Origin: Bradyrhizobium sp. RP6
GTDB taxonomy: Bacteria > Pseudomonadota > Alphaproteobacteria > Rhizobiales > Xanthobacteraceae
Length of the DNA stretch: 64,000 nucleotides
Reading direction: 5' to 3'
NCBI RefSeq assembly: GCF_003837805.1
Contig: NZ_RQIT01000002.1
Location: forward strand, 248,001-312,000
Numbering within the stretch: position 1 is the first letter of the stretch; the number at the start of each line of letters is the position of its first letter. Position numbers and translations under genes: made by a program. The notes below the pieces were generated by a model. The model saw only the letters and a list, made by a program, of their open reading frames with translations, did no database searches and was not told where the DNA came from. This document shows, in pieces, positions 1 through 8,744 of this stretch.

Positions 1-2092
1 CGGTCTGCCGCACGGTCCGCTCCAGCGTACGGAACAGCGCGGCGTCGGCATCCGGATCCCAGAACGGCTGGCCTCGTGCGTCGAGGGCGGAGACGCCGCC
101 CTCGGGCAGGAAGAAACGCACCGGGCCATCCATCTGGTTCAGCCGCTCGCCGATCCAGCGGCCCATGCGCTCGTTCTCTTCCAGAGTCGTCCGCATCAAC
201 GTCACCTGCGGATTGTGGACGTGGAACTTGCGGCCCCGGTAGCGCTCAGGAATGGTCTCGGGCGCGCCGAAATTGACCATATCGAGCGCGCCGACCGAGC
301 CGACATAGGGCAGGCGGCTGCGGATGATCGCGCCAAGGCGGTCCTCGGTCGCAGGAAACACACCGCCCATCATGAGGTCGCAGATCTCGGTCGTGGTGAG
401 GTCGATGACCCCCGCGAGCTGGCCGGATTCGACGAGCTTCTCCATGGAGCGGCCGCCGACACCGGTGGCGTGGAATACCAGGCATTCGAAATCATCGCGC
501 AGCTCGGCCGCGATCTTCTGCACGGCCGGCGTGGTGACGCCGAACATGGTGATGCCGACGGTGGGCAGGCCGACGCCGGCGGCTCGCTCCTTGGTCTCGC
601 GCCCTTCGAGGCGTGCCTTGACCATGCCGGCAAGCGCACTGGCGCCGTTGGCCAGCACCGCGCGCGAGATCGAGTTCAGCCCCTGCACGTCGGTGACCGA
701 GTGCATCATCGTGATGTCGGCCGGTCCGACATAGGGGCCGACATCGCCGGACGCGACGGAGGAGATGATCAGCTTGGGCACGCCGATGGGTAGCGCGCGC
801 ATGCCTGGGGCAACCAGCGACGCCGCGCCCGAGCCGCCGGCCGAGATCACGCCGCCCACATTGCCCTGGCGCCGCAGCCAATTGGCAAACGCATCCGCCA
901 TCGCGGTCACGGCGGCACCACGGTCGGTGCCGAACACGGCGGATCCGCCGCGGCCGTGGTTCAAGGCGATCTCCTGCGCCGAGACGTCGCAGGATGAATG
1001 CTTGCCGCTGGTCGAGACGTCGACCAGCCGCGTGCGCAGGCCGCTTTCAGCGATGATGTCGCGAATGAAGCGCAGCTCCTGGCCCTTGGTGTCGAGCGTG
1101 CCGACCACCAGAACCACTGGCGGACCGGAGGCCTGCGCCGCCGCCGGCTCGCGCTTGCGCCGCGACGCCTCGTCGAGCCGCGCAACCTGAGTCGAGAGGG
1201 TTCGCGCCGCCGCCTCGATGCGGGCGATCGGCACCGGCTGCGACCATCGCGTCGGCAGCGTCGGGTTGGAGACGTAGATGCGCACCGGCCCGTCGCGCCG
1301 TGGCGCCGGCGTCGGTTTCGCTTCGACGCCGGGTGCGGAGGTGTCAATCTCCGGTTCGAGCTCCGCATGAAGCCCGACGCCGAGCAGGCGCTGCTGGAGC
1401 TCGCGGTCCGCGGCTAGGCGCGCGGAGTCGATGATGCGGTTGATGCGCCCGTTGACCATGATCGCGACGTTGCGCGAGATCGCGGTGGCGACGCCGATGT
1501 TCTGCTCGATCACGAGCACGGACATGTCGCCGTCTTCGCCCAGCCGCAGCAGCATCTCCTCGACCTGCGCGACGATGACGGGCGCGAGGCCTTCGGTCGG
1601 CTCGTCCATGATGATCAAATGCGGATTGGTGAGCAGCGCGCGCGAGATCGCCAACATCTGCTGTTCGCCGCCGGAGAGCTGGCCGCCACCGTGATCCCGA
1701 CGCTCGGCGAGTCGAGGAAAGGTGTCGTAGATGCGCTCGACGGTCCAGGCGCCCGAACGCAGCCCGCCGGCGAGCCGCAAATGCTCGTCGACGCTGAGCG
1801 AGCGCCAGAGGCGGCGGCCCTGCGGCACATAGCCGACGCCGAGCCGCGCGATCTGGGCCGGCGGCCGCCGGGTGATGTCCTCGCCGCGGACCCGGATCGA
1901 GCCGCCGCTGACGCCGACCAGCCCCATGATCGCCTTACACAGCGTGGTCTTGCCCATGCCGTTGCGCCCGACGACGGAGAACACGCCGCTCTCGAGCGTG
2001 AGGTCGACACCCTGTAGCGCGTGCGAGTGGCCATAGTAGACATCGAGGCCGCGGACCTCGAGCGCGGCGCTGGAGCGGCGGGCCTCACTCAT
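1..2092 (-). CDS. LivF-type ABC ATPase fused to a Tm-1-like (UPF0261) domain, partial
   Basis: The reading frame stays open from an ATG at 2092 to the left edge, so the C-terminus is missing; at least 697 codons are present. Residues about 1-240 are a LivF-type ATP-binding subunit with Walker A GRNGMGKTT, signature LSGGEQQ and Walker B LIIMDEP. After a Pro/Arg-rich linker, residues from about 320 onward match the Tm-1-like ATP-binding/UPF0261 family, starting at VVGTLDTKGQE and including GGVISAGGSGAASL. The start overlaps the stop of the upstream LivG-type gene by 8 nt (ATGAGTGA), which indicates translational coupling. The ATPase half should energise import by the LivH/LivM-type permeases encoded upstream. 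The Tm-1-like half has no firmly known reaction; its covalent link to an importer suggests action on the imported compound. The fusion is read directly; substrate and role are inferred. Confidence 0.88.
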   Translation of the reverse strand, partial: MSEARRSSAALEVRGLDVYYGHSHALQGVDLTLESGVFSVVGRNGMGKTTLCKAIMGLVGVSGGSIRVRGEDITRRPPAQIARLGVGYVPQGRRLWRSLSVDEHLRLAGGLRSGAWTVERIYDTFPRLAERRDHGGGQLSGGEQQMLAISRALLTNPHLIIMDEPTEGLAPVIVAQVEEMLLRLGEDGDMSVLVIEQNIGVATAISRNVAIMVNGRINRIIDSARLAADRELQQRLLGVGLHAELEPEIDTSAPGVEAKPTPAPRRDGPVRIYVSNPTLPTRWSQPVPIARIEAAARTLSTQVARLDEASRRKREPAAAQASGPPVVLVVGTLDTKGQELRFIRDIIAESGLRTRLVDVSTSGKHSSCDVSAQEIALNHGRGGSAVFGTDRGAAVTAMADAFANWLRRQGNVGGVISAGGSGAASLVAPGMRALPIGVPKLIISSVASGDVGPYVGPADITMMHSVTDVQGLNSISRAVLANGASALAGMVKARLEGRETKERAAGVGLPTVGITMFGVTTPAVQKIAAELRDDFECLVFHATGVGGRSMEKLVESGQLAGVIDLTTTEICDLMMGGVFPATEDRLGAIIRSRLPYVGSVGALDMVNFGAPETIPERYRGRKFHVHNPQVTLMRTTLEENERMGRWIGERLNQMDGPVRFFLPEGGVSALDARGQPFWDPDADAALFRTLERTVRQT

Positions 2093-2867
2093 GGCCGCCT
2101 CCGAGATAGAGCTCCTGCACTTCAGGGTCGGACTGGATCTCCTGCGGCAGGCCCTCCTTGAAGACGCGGCCGTTGTGCATCATCGTGACGCTCTCGACGA
2201 CGCGCAGCGCCACGTCCATGTCGTGCTCGATGATGATGTAGCCGATATGCGCCGGCAGCGAGGTCAGGATCTCGATCAGCTCGGCGCGTTCGGTCGGCGA
2301 CAGTCCTGCGGCCGGCTCGTCGAACAGGACGAAGCGCGGCGCGCCGGCGAGCGCCAGCGCGATCTCGAGCTGGCGCTGCTGGCCGTGGGCGAGCTCGGCG
2401 ACGCGCTGATCCCTGACGGCGGAGAGATGCACCGCCTGCACCAGATTGTCGGCCGCATGCATCAGCGCATCGTTCTGTCCCGGACGCAGGAACGAGAAGC
2501 GCCCGCGCGAGACGCCGCGGCAGGCGAGATAGACGTTGTCCTGTACGGTGAGGCCCGGGAACAGTGCCGAGATCTGGTAGGTCCGGCGCAGCCCGCGCCG
2601 GATGCGCTCATAGGGCGGGAAATGCGTGACGTCCTCGCCGAAGAAGCGGATGGTGCCGGAGGATGGCGGGAAGTCGCCGGCGATGCAATTGAACAGCGTG
2701 GTCTTGCCGGCACCGTTGGAGCCGAGCACGGCGCGCCGCTCGCCGGGCCGCACGGTGATGGTGACGTCGGTCAGCGCCGCCAGCGCGCCGAACATGCGCG
2801 TCACGCCGCGCAGCTCCAGCGCCGCGCCGGCGCCGACGGCAGAGAGGCGCCGGGCGACGCTATCCAT
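2085..2867 (-). CDS. LivG-type ABC transporter ATP-binding protein
   Basis: This 260-residue protein is an ABC ATPase of the branched-chain amino acid/amide (HAAT) family, LivG branch. Visible motifs are Walker A GSNGAGKTT (about residue 50), a signature region reading LAHGQQRQ in place of the usual LSGGQQR, Walker B FVLFDEPAAGLSP and the switch histidine in IIEHDMD. It would sit at the cytoplasmic face and pair with the LivF-like half of the fusion encoded just downstream. The ATG at 2867 overlaps the upstream permease gene by 8 nt and the gene overlaps the downstream one by 8 nt, so it lies in a tightly coupled operon. The transported substrate cannot be read from the sequence. Confidence 0.92.
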   Translation of the reverse strand: MDSVARRLSAVGAGAALELRGVTRMFGALAALTDVTITVRPGERRAVLGSNGAGKTTLFNCIAGDFPPSSGTIRFFGEDVTHFPPYERIRRGLRRTYQISALFPGLTVQDNVYLACRGVSRGRFSFLRPGQNDALMHAADNLVQAVHLSAVRDQRVAELAHGQQRQLEIALALAGAPRFVLFDEPAAGLSPTERAELIEILTSLPAHIGYIIIEHDMDVALRVVESVTMMHNGRVFKEGLPQEIQSDPEVQELYLGGGHE

Positions 2868-3936
2868 GGCTGCGCCCTCCGCTGAAACGGTCAGCGCCGC
2901 GGCGCTGCCGCCAGCGCTGCCACAGGCCGATTACGCCGTCCGATGACCAGAACACGATGGCGAGGAAGCCGAGCCCGATCAAGCAGCGGAAGCGGTTGCC
3001 GTCGAGCCCGAGCCGGACCAAGAAGTCGAGCGCAAAGGTGCGCAGCAGCACGAAGATCAGCGCGCCGATGAAGGGGCCGATCGGGCGCGTGATGCCGCCG
3101 ACGACGGCGATGATCAGCACGTCGATGCAGGCCCCGACGCTTACCGAACCCGGCGAGATCTGGCGGTAGTTCCAGACCTGGAGCACGCCGGCCAGCGCGG
3201 CGACGAAGGAGGCGAAGGCGTAAGCCGCGACGCGGTGCGCATTGACGTTGAAGCCGAGCGCCGCCATGCGCCTGGGATTGTCACGCACGCCCTGGAGCGC
3301 CAGGCCGAAGGGCGCGCGCGAGAGGTACTCGACGGCGAAATAGCAGAGCGCGGCAACCGCGAGCACGATGTAGTAGAAGGGGATGTCGGCGCGCCAGTTC
3401 ACGCCCCAGAAGTGCGGCGTGGCCACGGTGTTGATGCCGGTATGGCCGTTGAAGATCGCCCAGTTCTGGTTGGTGAAATAATAGAAGGCAGCGCCGATCG
3501 CGAGCGTGATCATGATGGTGTAGATGCCCTCGGTGCGCACCGCGAGCGCGCCCCCAAGCGTGCCGAAGGCGGTCGCCAGCGCCAGCGCCATCGGCACCGC
3601 GAGCCACCACGGCCAGCCCAGGCTGATATTGGCGTTGCTGCTGACGCCGAGCACCGCGACCATGTAGGCCGAGAAGCCCGCGATAGTGAGCTGCATCAGG
3701 CTGACCATGCCGCCATAGCCGGCGAGGAACATCAGGCTGAGCGCCATGGTACCGAGGATCAGCGTGGTCGCGAAGATCTCGATCAGGAAGAAGCCGCTCG
3801 CGATCAGCGGCATGATCAGGAGAATGACGGCCACGATCCAGGCGGCGGGATTGTTGATCTCGGGCCATGTCCGCGCTGGGCGCTGCGCAACGCTGACGGG
3901 ACGAACGGAAACGCGGGCATCGTGGGCGAGCGACAT
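2860..3936 (-). CDS. LivM-type ABC transporter permease
   Basis: The product is a 358-residue integral membrane protein. It has about ten hydrophobic segments and the LivM-family stretch around ALSLMFLAGYGGMVSLMQ, followed by a loop and the conserved RDNPRRMAALGFNV motif. The N-terminal 30 residues are polar and the C-terminus is Arg-rich, as expected for a cytoplasmic tail. It overlaps the downstream ATPase gene by 8 nt and is separated from the upstream LivH-type gene by 1 nt. It would form the translocation pore with that second permease. Length is normal for the family. The substrate is unknown; in this family it ranges over branched-chain amino acids, urea and small amides. Confidence 0.9.
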   Translation of the reverse strand: MSLAHDARVSVRPVSVAQRPARTWPEINNPAAWIVAVILLIMPLIASGFFLIEIFATTLILGTMALSLMFLAGYGGMVSLMQLTIAGFSAYMVAVLGVSSNANISLGWPWWLAVPMALALATAFGTLGGALAVRTEGIYTIMITLAIGAAFYYFTNQNWAIFNGHTGINTVATPHFWGVNWRADIPFYYIVLAVAALCYFAVEYLSRAPFGLALQGVRDNPRRMAALGFNVNAHRVAAYAFASFVAALAGVLQVWNYRQISPGSVSVGACIDVLIIAVVGGITRPIGPFIGALIFVLLRTFALDFLVRLGLDGNRFRCLIGLGFLAIVFWSSDGVIGLWQRWRQRRGADRFSGGRSHG

Positions 3937-3937
3937 G

Positions 3938-4948
3938 TCAGCGCCTCGCCAACAGGCCCTGCGGCCGGATCGCCAGCACCAGCACCATGATCAGGAAGGT
4001 CACGACGATGGCGTAGGTCGGGATGTAGACCGAGCCGAGCTGCTCGGCGAGCCCGATGATCAGCGCGCCGAGCGCCGCGCCGGGGATTGAGCCCATGCCG
4101 CCGACGATCACGACGACGAGGGAGGCCAACAGGAAGCGGATGTCCTCGCCGGGCGACAAGGACTGGAAGGTGCCGCCGACGACGCCGGCGATACCCGCAA
4201 GCCCTGCGCCGAAGGCGAACACAGCGACGAATACGAGCTGGATCCGCACGCCGGTCGCGGCGAGGATATCGCGGTCGTCGACGCCGGCGCGGATGATCAT
4301 GCCGATCCGGGTGCGGTTGAGCGCGAGCCACATCGCGACGCCGATGATCACGGACGCCGCGAAGATCACGAGCCGCACCATGGGATATCTGAGATAGACC
4401 GGCTCGCCCGAGGACTTGATCGCCGTGACCAGCGGCAGCTCGACGGGGCCGATCAGCCAGTTCGGCGTCTGGATCTGGTAGAAGTCGCCGCCGCAGGCCC
4501 ACAGCATCAGATCGGCAAACACGATCGACAGCCCGATCGTCACCATGGTCTGCCTGAGATCCTGTCCCTCCATCCGGCGGAACACGATGACCTGGAGCAG
4601 CACGCCGACCATGGCGGTGAGGATGAAGGCGACGATGAAGCTGAGCACCCAGGAGCCGGTCGCCGAGCTGATGGCGTAGCCGATATAGCCGCCGAACAGA
4701 TAGAGCGAGCCGTGCGCGAGGTTGACGTTGCGCATCAGGCCGAAGATCAGCGTGAAGCCGCTGGCGACGAGGAAGTAAAGTCCTCCGAGCGTGATGCCGT
4801 TGAAGACGGCGTTGAGGAAGACGCGCTTGCGGCCGATCGCCTCTTCGAGACCCGGCGGCCAAACCGCGAAGATCAGCCAGAGCGCGACGGCAATGGCGAT
4901 GATCACGATCAACGCCCAGGCCGGATGGCGTTCGACGAAGCGGCTCAT
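3938..4948 (-). CDS. LivH-type ABC transporter permease
   Basis: The product is a hydrophobic protein of 336 residues if translation starts at the ATG at 4948 (MSRFVERHP). An in-frame ATG at 4981 would add 11 residues of low-complexity N-terminus, so I prefer the shorter form, though neither start has a strong ribosome binding site. The family signature VFNGITLGGLYFLVASGF appears near residue 45, and FGLMRNVNLAHGSLY follows it. About eight membrane segments are visible. It is the first membrane subunit of the importer and is followed after 1 nt by the LivM-type gene. A 450-nt gap with inverted palindromic repeats separates it from the regulator gene upstream. Confidence 0.9.
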   Translation of the reverse strand: MSRFVERHPAWALIVIIAIAVALWLIFAVWPPGLEEAIGRKRVFLNAVFNGITLGGLYFLVASGFTLIFGLMRNVNLAHGSLYLFGGYIGYAISSATGSWVLSFIVAFILTAMVGVLLQVIVFRRMEGQDLRQTMVTIGLSIVFADLMLWACGGDFYQIQTPNWLIGPVELPLVTAIKSSGEPVYLRYPMVRLVIFAASVIIGVAMWLALNRTRIGMIIRAGVDDRDILAATGVRIQLVFVAVFAFGAGLAGIAGVVGGTFQSLSPGEDIRFLLASLVVVIVGGMGSIPGAALGALIIGLAEQLGSVYIPTYAIVVTFLIMVLVLAIRPQGLLARR

Positions 4949-5010
4949 GCTCGCGCCTCGTCTCGCTTGCGGCGGGGGCATCGCACATCGGAAGCGGATT
5001 TTCCGCAGCC

Positions 5011-5140
5011 CATCCTTCGAGACGCCCGCTTTGGCGGGCTCCTCAGGATGAGGGCAGGGTGTGCGGCGGCAATTTCAGCGGTGCTGATACTGATTAGCCT
5101 CATCCTGAGGAGACCGCGGAGCGGTCGTCTCGAAGGACGA
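5011..5140. repeat. Inverted pair of palindromic intergenic repeats (REP-like)
   Basis: Two copies of a roughly 42-bp element face each other at 5011-5052 and 5098-5140. The conserved outer parts read CTCATCCTGAGGAG on one side and GTCTCGAAGGA on the other. The inner stem differs between copies (CCCGCCAAAGCGGG versus ACCGCGGAGCGGT) but stays self-complementary, which indicates selection for a hairpin. Such elements are scattered between genes in Bradyrhizobium-type genomes; that is general knowledge and was not searched here. In this position the pair could fold into a large stem and act as a terminator or mRNA stabiliser between the regulator gene and the permease genes. Confidence 0.75.
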
Positions 5141-5230
5141 GGCGCTTGCTCAGGCCGTTCCAAGAGATCGCGTGCGATTGCGCACGCGCGCGCAGAGAGA
5201 GGTCGCGCCAAAGGCGCGGGTTCAGCCCAA

Positions 5231-5256
5231 CCCTCTCCCTGCAAGCGGGGCGAGGG
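5231..5256. repeat. Short palindromic CCCTCTCC/GGGCGAGGG intergenic repeat
   Basis: An imperfect GC-rich inverted repeat with arms around CCCTCTCC and GGGGCGAGGG encloses TGCAAGC. It resembles a second class of dispersed intergenic palindrome common in alphaproteobacteria. The rest of the 4949-5404 gap holds no gene that I can support. Confidence 0.4.
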
Positions 5257-5404
5257 GGCATGCAAGCCGTTGCCGGCTGCTGCTGGCCCTGCCATGGACG
5301 CACGTCCTCCCTGGACTCGCGATCCTCTTTCGGGATCGCATTGTCCGCATCCTAGCCGGGCGGCGAGGGCGACATTTGATCGTGAGTATCTTTTCGTGGC
5401 GCGA

Positions 5405-6232
5405 TCAGGCGCGCAAGATCTTGGCTGCGCGGCGATAATCGGTCGGGGCCATCCCGACATTGGCGGCGAAGAAGCGGGTGAAACCGCTTTGCGAGGAGAA
5501 GCCGAGATCGAAGCCGATATCGGCGATCGGCGTCTCGCTGGCGACCAACGCCTCGAGCGCCTGTTCCATGATCAGCGTGTTGAGATAGAGGTTCGGCGTA
5601 ACCCCGGTCTGGACGCGGAATAGCCGGTAAAAGTGCGGCCGCGACAGGCCGGATTCCCGCGCGATCGCGTCGAGCTCGATCTCGGCGCCGGGGCTCTCCG
5701 ACATCATCTTGATGCATTTGCGCACGCGGAAATCGGTGACGGAGCCACTTGCGCGTGGATCGCGGGCGATCTCGGCCTGCTGCCAGCTTTCGTCGTAGCA
5801 GATGTCGATCAGCCGTCGCAGCTCGGAATCCAGACTCGAGAGCGATGGTGCGCCGCAAACGAGCGCGGCGGTCCGCCTGATATGCTTGTCGAGCGCCGGC
5901 GTCCGCTTGAAATGCGTGCGGCCGAACCGCATCCGTTCGTTACCGGAGGCGTCCGGCGCAAACCATTCGGCGTTGACGTAGAGCACGAAGAAGATCGCGC
6001 CTCCGTCGAGATCGGTGGGCAGGAAATTGTGCGGCTCCCAGGGATTGACCGCGACGACGGAGGTGTCGCTCAGGTCGTAATGCCCGTCGGACACGTCGAT
6101 GCACGCCGGCATGCCGCCGACATGGAAGATCAAATGACCTTCACGATGGGCGTGGATATTGAAAGGGCGGTTCAACTGATAAACCGTCGCCCGACCGAAC
6201 CGGCCGTGGAAGACGGCGAGCGCACGGCTCAT
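5405..6232 (-). CDS. AraC-family transcriptional regulator
   Basis: The 275-residue protein has an N-terminal cupin-like effector domain (residues about 10-110, with PFNIHAHREGHLIFHVGG) and a C-terminal AraC-type double helix-turn-helix (about 170-272). The second helix-turn-helix shows the family pattern IADIGFDLGFSSQSGFTRFF followed by G-x-x-P-x-x-Y-R-R. It probably binds DNA upstream of the neighbouring transporter genes and responds to the transported compound. It lies between the binding-protein gene and the permease genes on the same strand, so it may be co-transcribed with them. The effector is unknown. Confidence 0.9.
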   Translation of the reverse strand: MSRALAVFHGRFGRATVYQLNRPFNIHAHREGHLIFHVGGMPACIDVSDGHYDLSDTSVVAVNPWEPHNFLPTDLDGGAIFFVLYVNAEWFAPDASGNERMRFGRTHFKRTPALDKHIRRTAALVCGAPSLSSLDSELRRLIDICYDESWQQAEIARDPRASGSVTDFRVRKCIKMMSESPGAEIELDAIARESGLSRPHFYRLFRVQTGVTPNLYLNTLIMEQALEALVASETPIADIGFDLGFSSQSGFTRFFAANVGMAPTDYRRAAKILRA

Positions 6233-6359
6233 GCCTTCCCCTCCCGAATGTTCTTGTCTTTTCGGTCAGCGTTCAACAACGCCGCCGAGATTGCAAGAGC
6301 GGAGAGCGACCGCGTCAGCAAGTCGCTCCCCGGGGTTGCGTGTCGTCAGCCGTGATGCG

Positions 6360-7610
6360 TCAGTATTTCTTACATTCCGGGACGGTGCGGCTCGGCAAAC
6401 CGATCTTGGAGAACACGGCCGGATCGTAGCCCAGCGTCTGGTTGACGTTCGGGATCACCTTCACGACCTTGCTGAACAGCGCGCCCTTGCCGTCGTCGAC
6501 GACCTCGGTGACGAAGTTGGTCCCGATCGCCTGGCGGTTGGAGTCGAGCTTGATCTTGCCATTCGGCGCATCAATCTCGATTTTCGCCAGGGCATCCTTG
6601 AACTTCGCCTGGTTGTTGGAGAGATCGCCATTGACCTGGCGCAGCGCGAGGATCAGCGCCATGGTCGAGCCGTAATAGTTGGTGGCCAGCAGCGAAGGGC
6701 TCGGGAAGCGCTTGTTGGGCGGGAAGGCGTCCTGATAGGCCTTCACGAATTTCTGCCAACCCGGATCCTCCCAGGTGTCGGCCTGGCCGCTCGCCGCGAT
6801 GGTGCCGATCAGGGCGTTCTTGGCGTTGCCTTTGGATGACAGGATGGTCTGGTCGATCATGATCGAACCGCCCATCAGATGCGCCTTGCCGCCGGCCTGC
6901 TGATACTGGTTGAGGAAGTTGACGGCGTCGGCGCCGCCGAGGCCGAGATAGATGGCATCGACGTCGTCGGGCAGCGCGGCGATCACCGAGGCGAAATCCT
7001 TGGTGCCGAGCGGCACCCATTGCCGGTTGGTGACCTGCCCGCCGGCGCCGCAGAACTCGAGCACGAGGCCGAACACCTGGGTGTAGATGAAGGAATAGTC
7101 TTCGCCGACGGTTGCGATCTTGCGATATTTCTTTTCCTCATAAGCGTATTTGCCGAGGCCCACCTGCCATTGCGCGCCGTCCATGTTGTAGCGGAAGAAG
7201 TTCGGGGCAGGGTCGACATAGGTCGTTTCCTGCGCGCCGGAGGCCGCGTTGATGAAGGTCAGCTCGGGATGGGTCTTTGCGAAATTCTTCACCGCAATAC
7301 CCTCGTCGCCGGAGAGCGGCGACAGCAGGATCTGCACCTTGTCCTGCTCGATCAGCTTGCGCACGGCGCGCACGGCCGAGTCCGGTGTCGCGTCGGTCGA
7401 GGCGACGATGAATTCGAGCTCCTTGTCGCCGACCTTTTTGCCCAGCACGTTTAGCGCGGTCTGGTGGCCGCGCATGCCGTCTTCCCCGAGCACCGTATAA
7501 GTGCCCTCGAGGGTTGCGGTTACGCCCACCTTGATCTTCTCCTGGGCGATCGCCGCGCCCGAAAGAAACAGGCTGCTCAACGCGAGCAGTCCCATGCTGC
7601 ATTTCGACAT
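6360..7610 (-). CDS. ABC transporter substrate-binding protein (Peripla_BP_6 type)
   Basis: This is a 416-residue periplasmic binding protein. Residues 1-22 form a Sec signal peptide ending in AAIA before QEK, and the mature protein begins with the typical strand IKVGVTATLEGTYTVLGEDG. It belongs to the leucine/amide-binding (HAAT) family that works with LivH/M/G/F-type components, which are encoded downstream on the same strand. A single Cys pair (near CGAG and at ECKKY) could form a disulfide. As first gene of the set it probably carries the promoter in the 7611-7874 gap. I cannot name the ligand; the link to a Tm-1-like domain argues against plain leucine uptake. Confidence 0.9.
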   Translation of the reverse strand: MSKCSMGLLALSSLFLSGAAIAQEKIKVGVTATLEGTYTVLGEDGMRGHQTALNVLGKKVGDKELEFIVASTDATPDSAVRAVRKLIEQDKVQILLSPLSGDEGIAVKNFAKTHPELTFINAASGAQETTYVDPAPNFFRYNMDGAQWQVGLGKYAYEEKKYRKIATVGEDYSFIYTQVFGLVLEFCGAGGQVTNRQWVPLGTKDFASVIAALPDDVDAIYLGLGGADAVNFLNQYQQAGGKAHLMGGSIMIDQTILSSKGNAKNALIGTIAASGQADTWEDPGWQKFVKAYQDAFPPNKRFPSPSLLATNYYGSTMALILALRQVNGDLSNNQAKFKDALAKIEIDAPNGKIKLDSNRQAIGTNFVTEVVDDGKGALFSKVVKVIPNVNQTLGYDPAVFSKIGLPSRTVPECKKY

Positions 7611-7874
7611 GTGCTCCTCCCCTGTGTCGTCGCTTTGTTGCCGCGCCGAACCGCGCGACGCCCGCGGCTCTCGAAGGCCGCGGCTTTAGAGGGAAGCTAG
7701 CCGAAGTCGAATGCGGTGCACGTATTGGTGCCCCGTTCGGCTTGACTGGCAGTCTCATTTTTGAATGTTGCGGCGCGAGTGATTTCGCAGTGCAGCAGGG
7801 CGCGCGCCGCAAAAAAATGTCCCAAGTGGAAGTCTGCCTCGTGCTCTCCCTGAATCAGATCAGCGAGGAGCGCG

Positions 7875-8731
7875 CTAGCTATAATCTTCCGCGAGAAACT
7901 GGTTGATCGCGTCGAGCGCCTGCAGACGGTTCTTCTCCAGCAGAACCATGTGCATGCCTTCGCCGATCCCCACCCATCGCCGGTATGGCGCATGTCTCAG
8001 CGAGAGGAAGAAGTCCTGCCCCAGGTGATGGGACATCCTGATCCCATTCCGCATGGACCAGGAGCACAGGGACGCGAATGTCGCCGGCATTATACAGCTT
8101 CTTGCCGGCAGGCTCGATCGTGCCGCTTCCGGCGCAGCCGAAAGCCAGCGCTTCCGGAAGTCCAGCACCGGAACCTTACAATAGCCGCCGAGGCACCCGC
8201 CTGCATCGATCGGAGCCGGACCCTGCAGCAACCAGAGTGGCGTGACCAGCGCGAGCTTGACAACCTTGTCGTTGTTGTCCGCCGTGTAAGCACCGGCCAC
8301 CGAGCTGCCCCAAGACATAGCAACCAGATTGAGCCGCCTGTTGCGTTGCTTTAGGATGTGCTCGACGGCGCTGGCGAGGCAACGCACGGCAACCTCGGTG
8401 CGCACAAGCGGTTTAGACTGCTCCGGCGGCACGTCCATCTCGGGCGGACGGTCGATTGGCCGTAGCCGCGCACGTCGGGCGCAAAGTCGTCGTACCCATG
8501 GGCGGCGAGATAATCCATCAAGGAGAGGCCGCCGAGGGGTGTGTCGAAAGGCTTTCCGATCAATAGGTCGCGCCGTGCATCATCAGGACGGTTCGCTCGG
8601 TGGAGAAGGTCTTGAGCGCCGCGGATCACTTGTTGTGCAAGCGAAGCGAAATTCTGGCCGCGTCGCTCTGAATCATGAGGTCCTCGACCGCGATCTCAGG
8701 CCTGTCTGCGCGCGCTGGTGTGCTGGTTCAT
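7875..8731 (-). pseudogene. Alpha/beta-hydrolase pseudogene with multiple frameshifts
   Basis: Fragments of one alpha/beta-hydrolase are spread over three frames. The order is a start at 8731; AVEDLMIQSDAARISLRL ending at an in-frame TGA (8626-8628); TFSTERTVLMMHGATY; then, after an apparent 1-nt loss near 8560, FDTPLGGLSLMDYLAAHGYD and DVRGYGQST. After another 1-nt loss near 8450 come MDVPPEQSKPLVRTEV and the nucleophile elbow LVAMSWGSSVAG. Then LYNAGDIRVPVLLVHAEWD is in a different frame, and GEGMHMVLLEKNRLQA returns to the first one. At least five lesions and a probable internal deletion near 8110 rule out a functional product. The ancestor was probably a serine hydrolase of about 330 residues. 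Confidence 0.8.
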
Positions 8732-8744
8732 GATCGCTCTCGTT

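Noticed and set aside
2091..3990. Plus-strand frames of about 250 codons opposite the Liv-type genes
   Set aside because: They are shadows of the ATPase and permease genes without family features.
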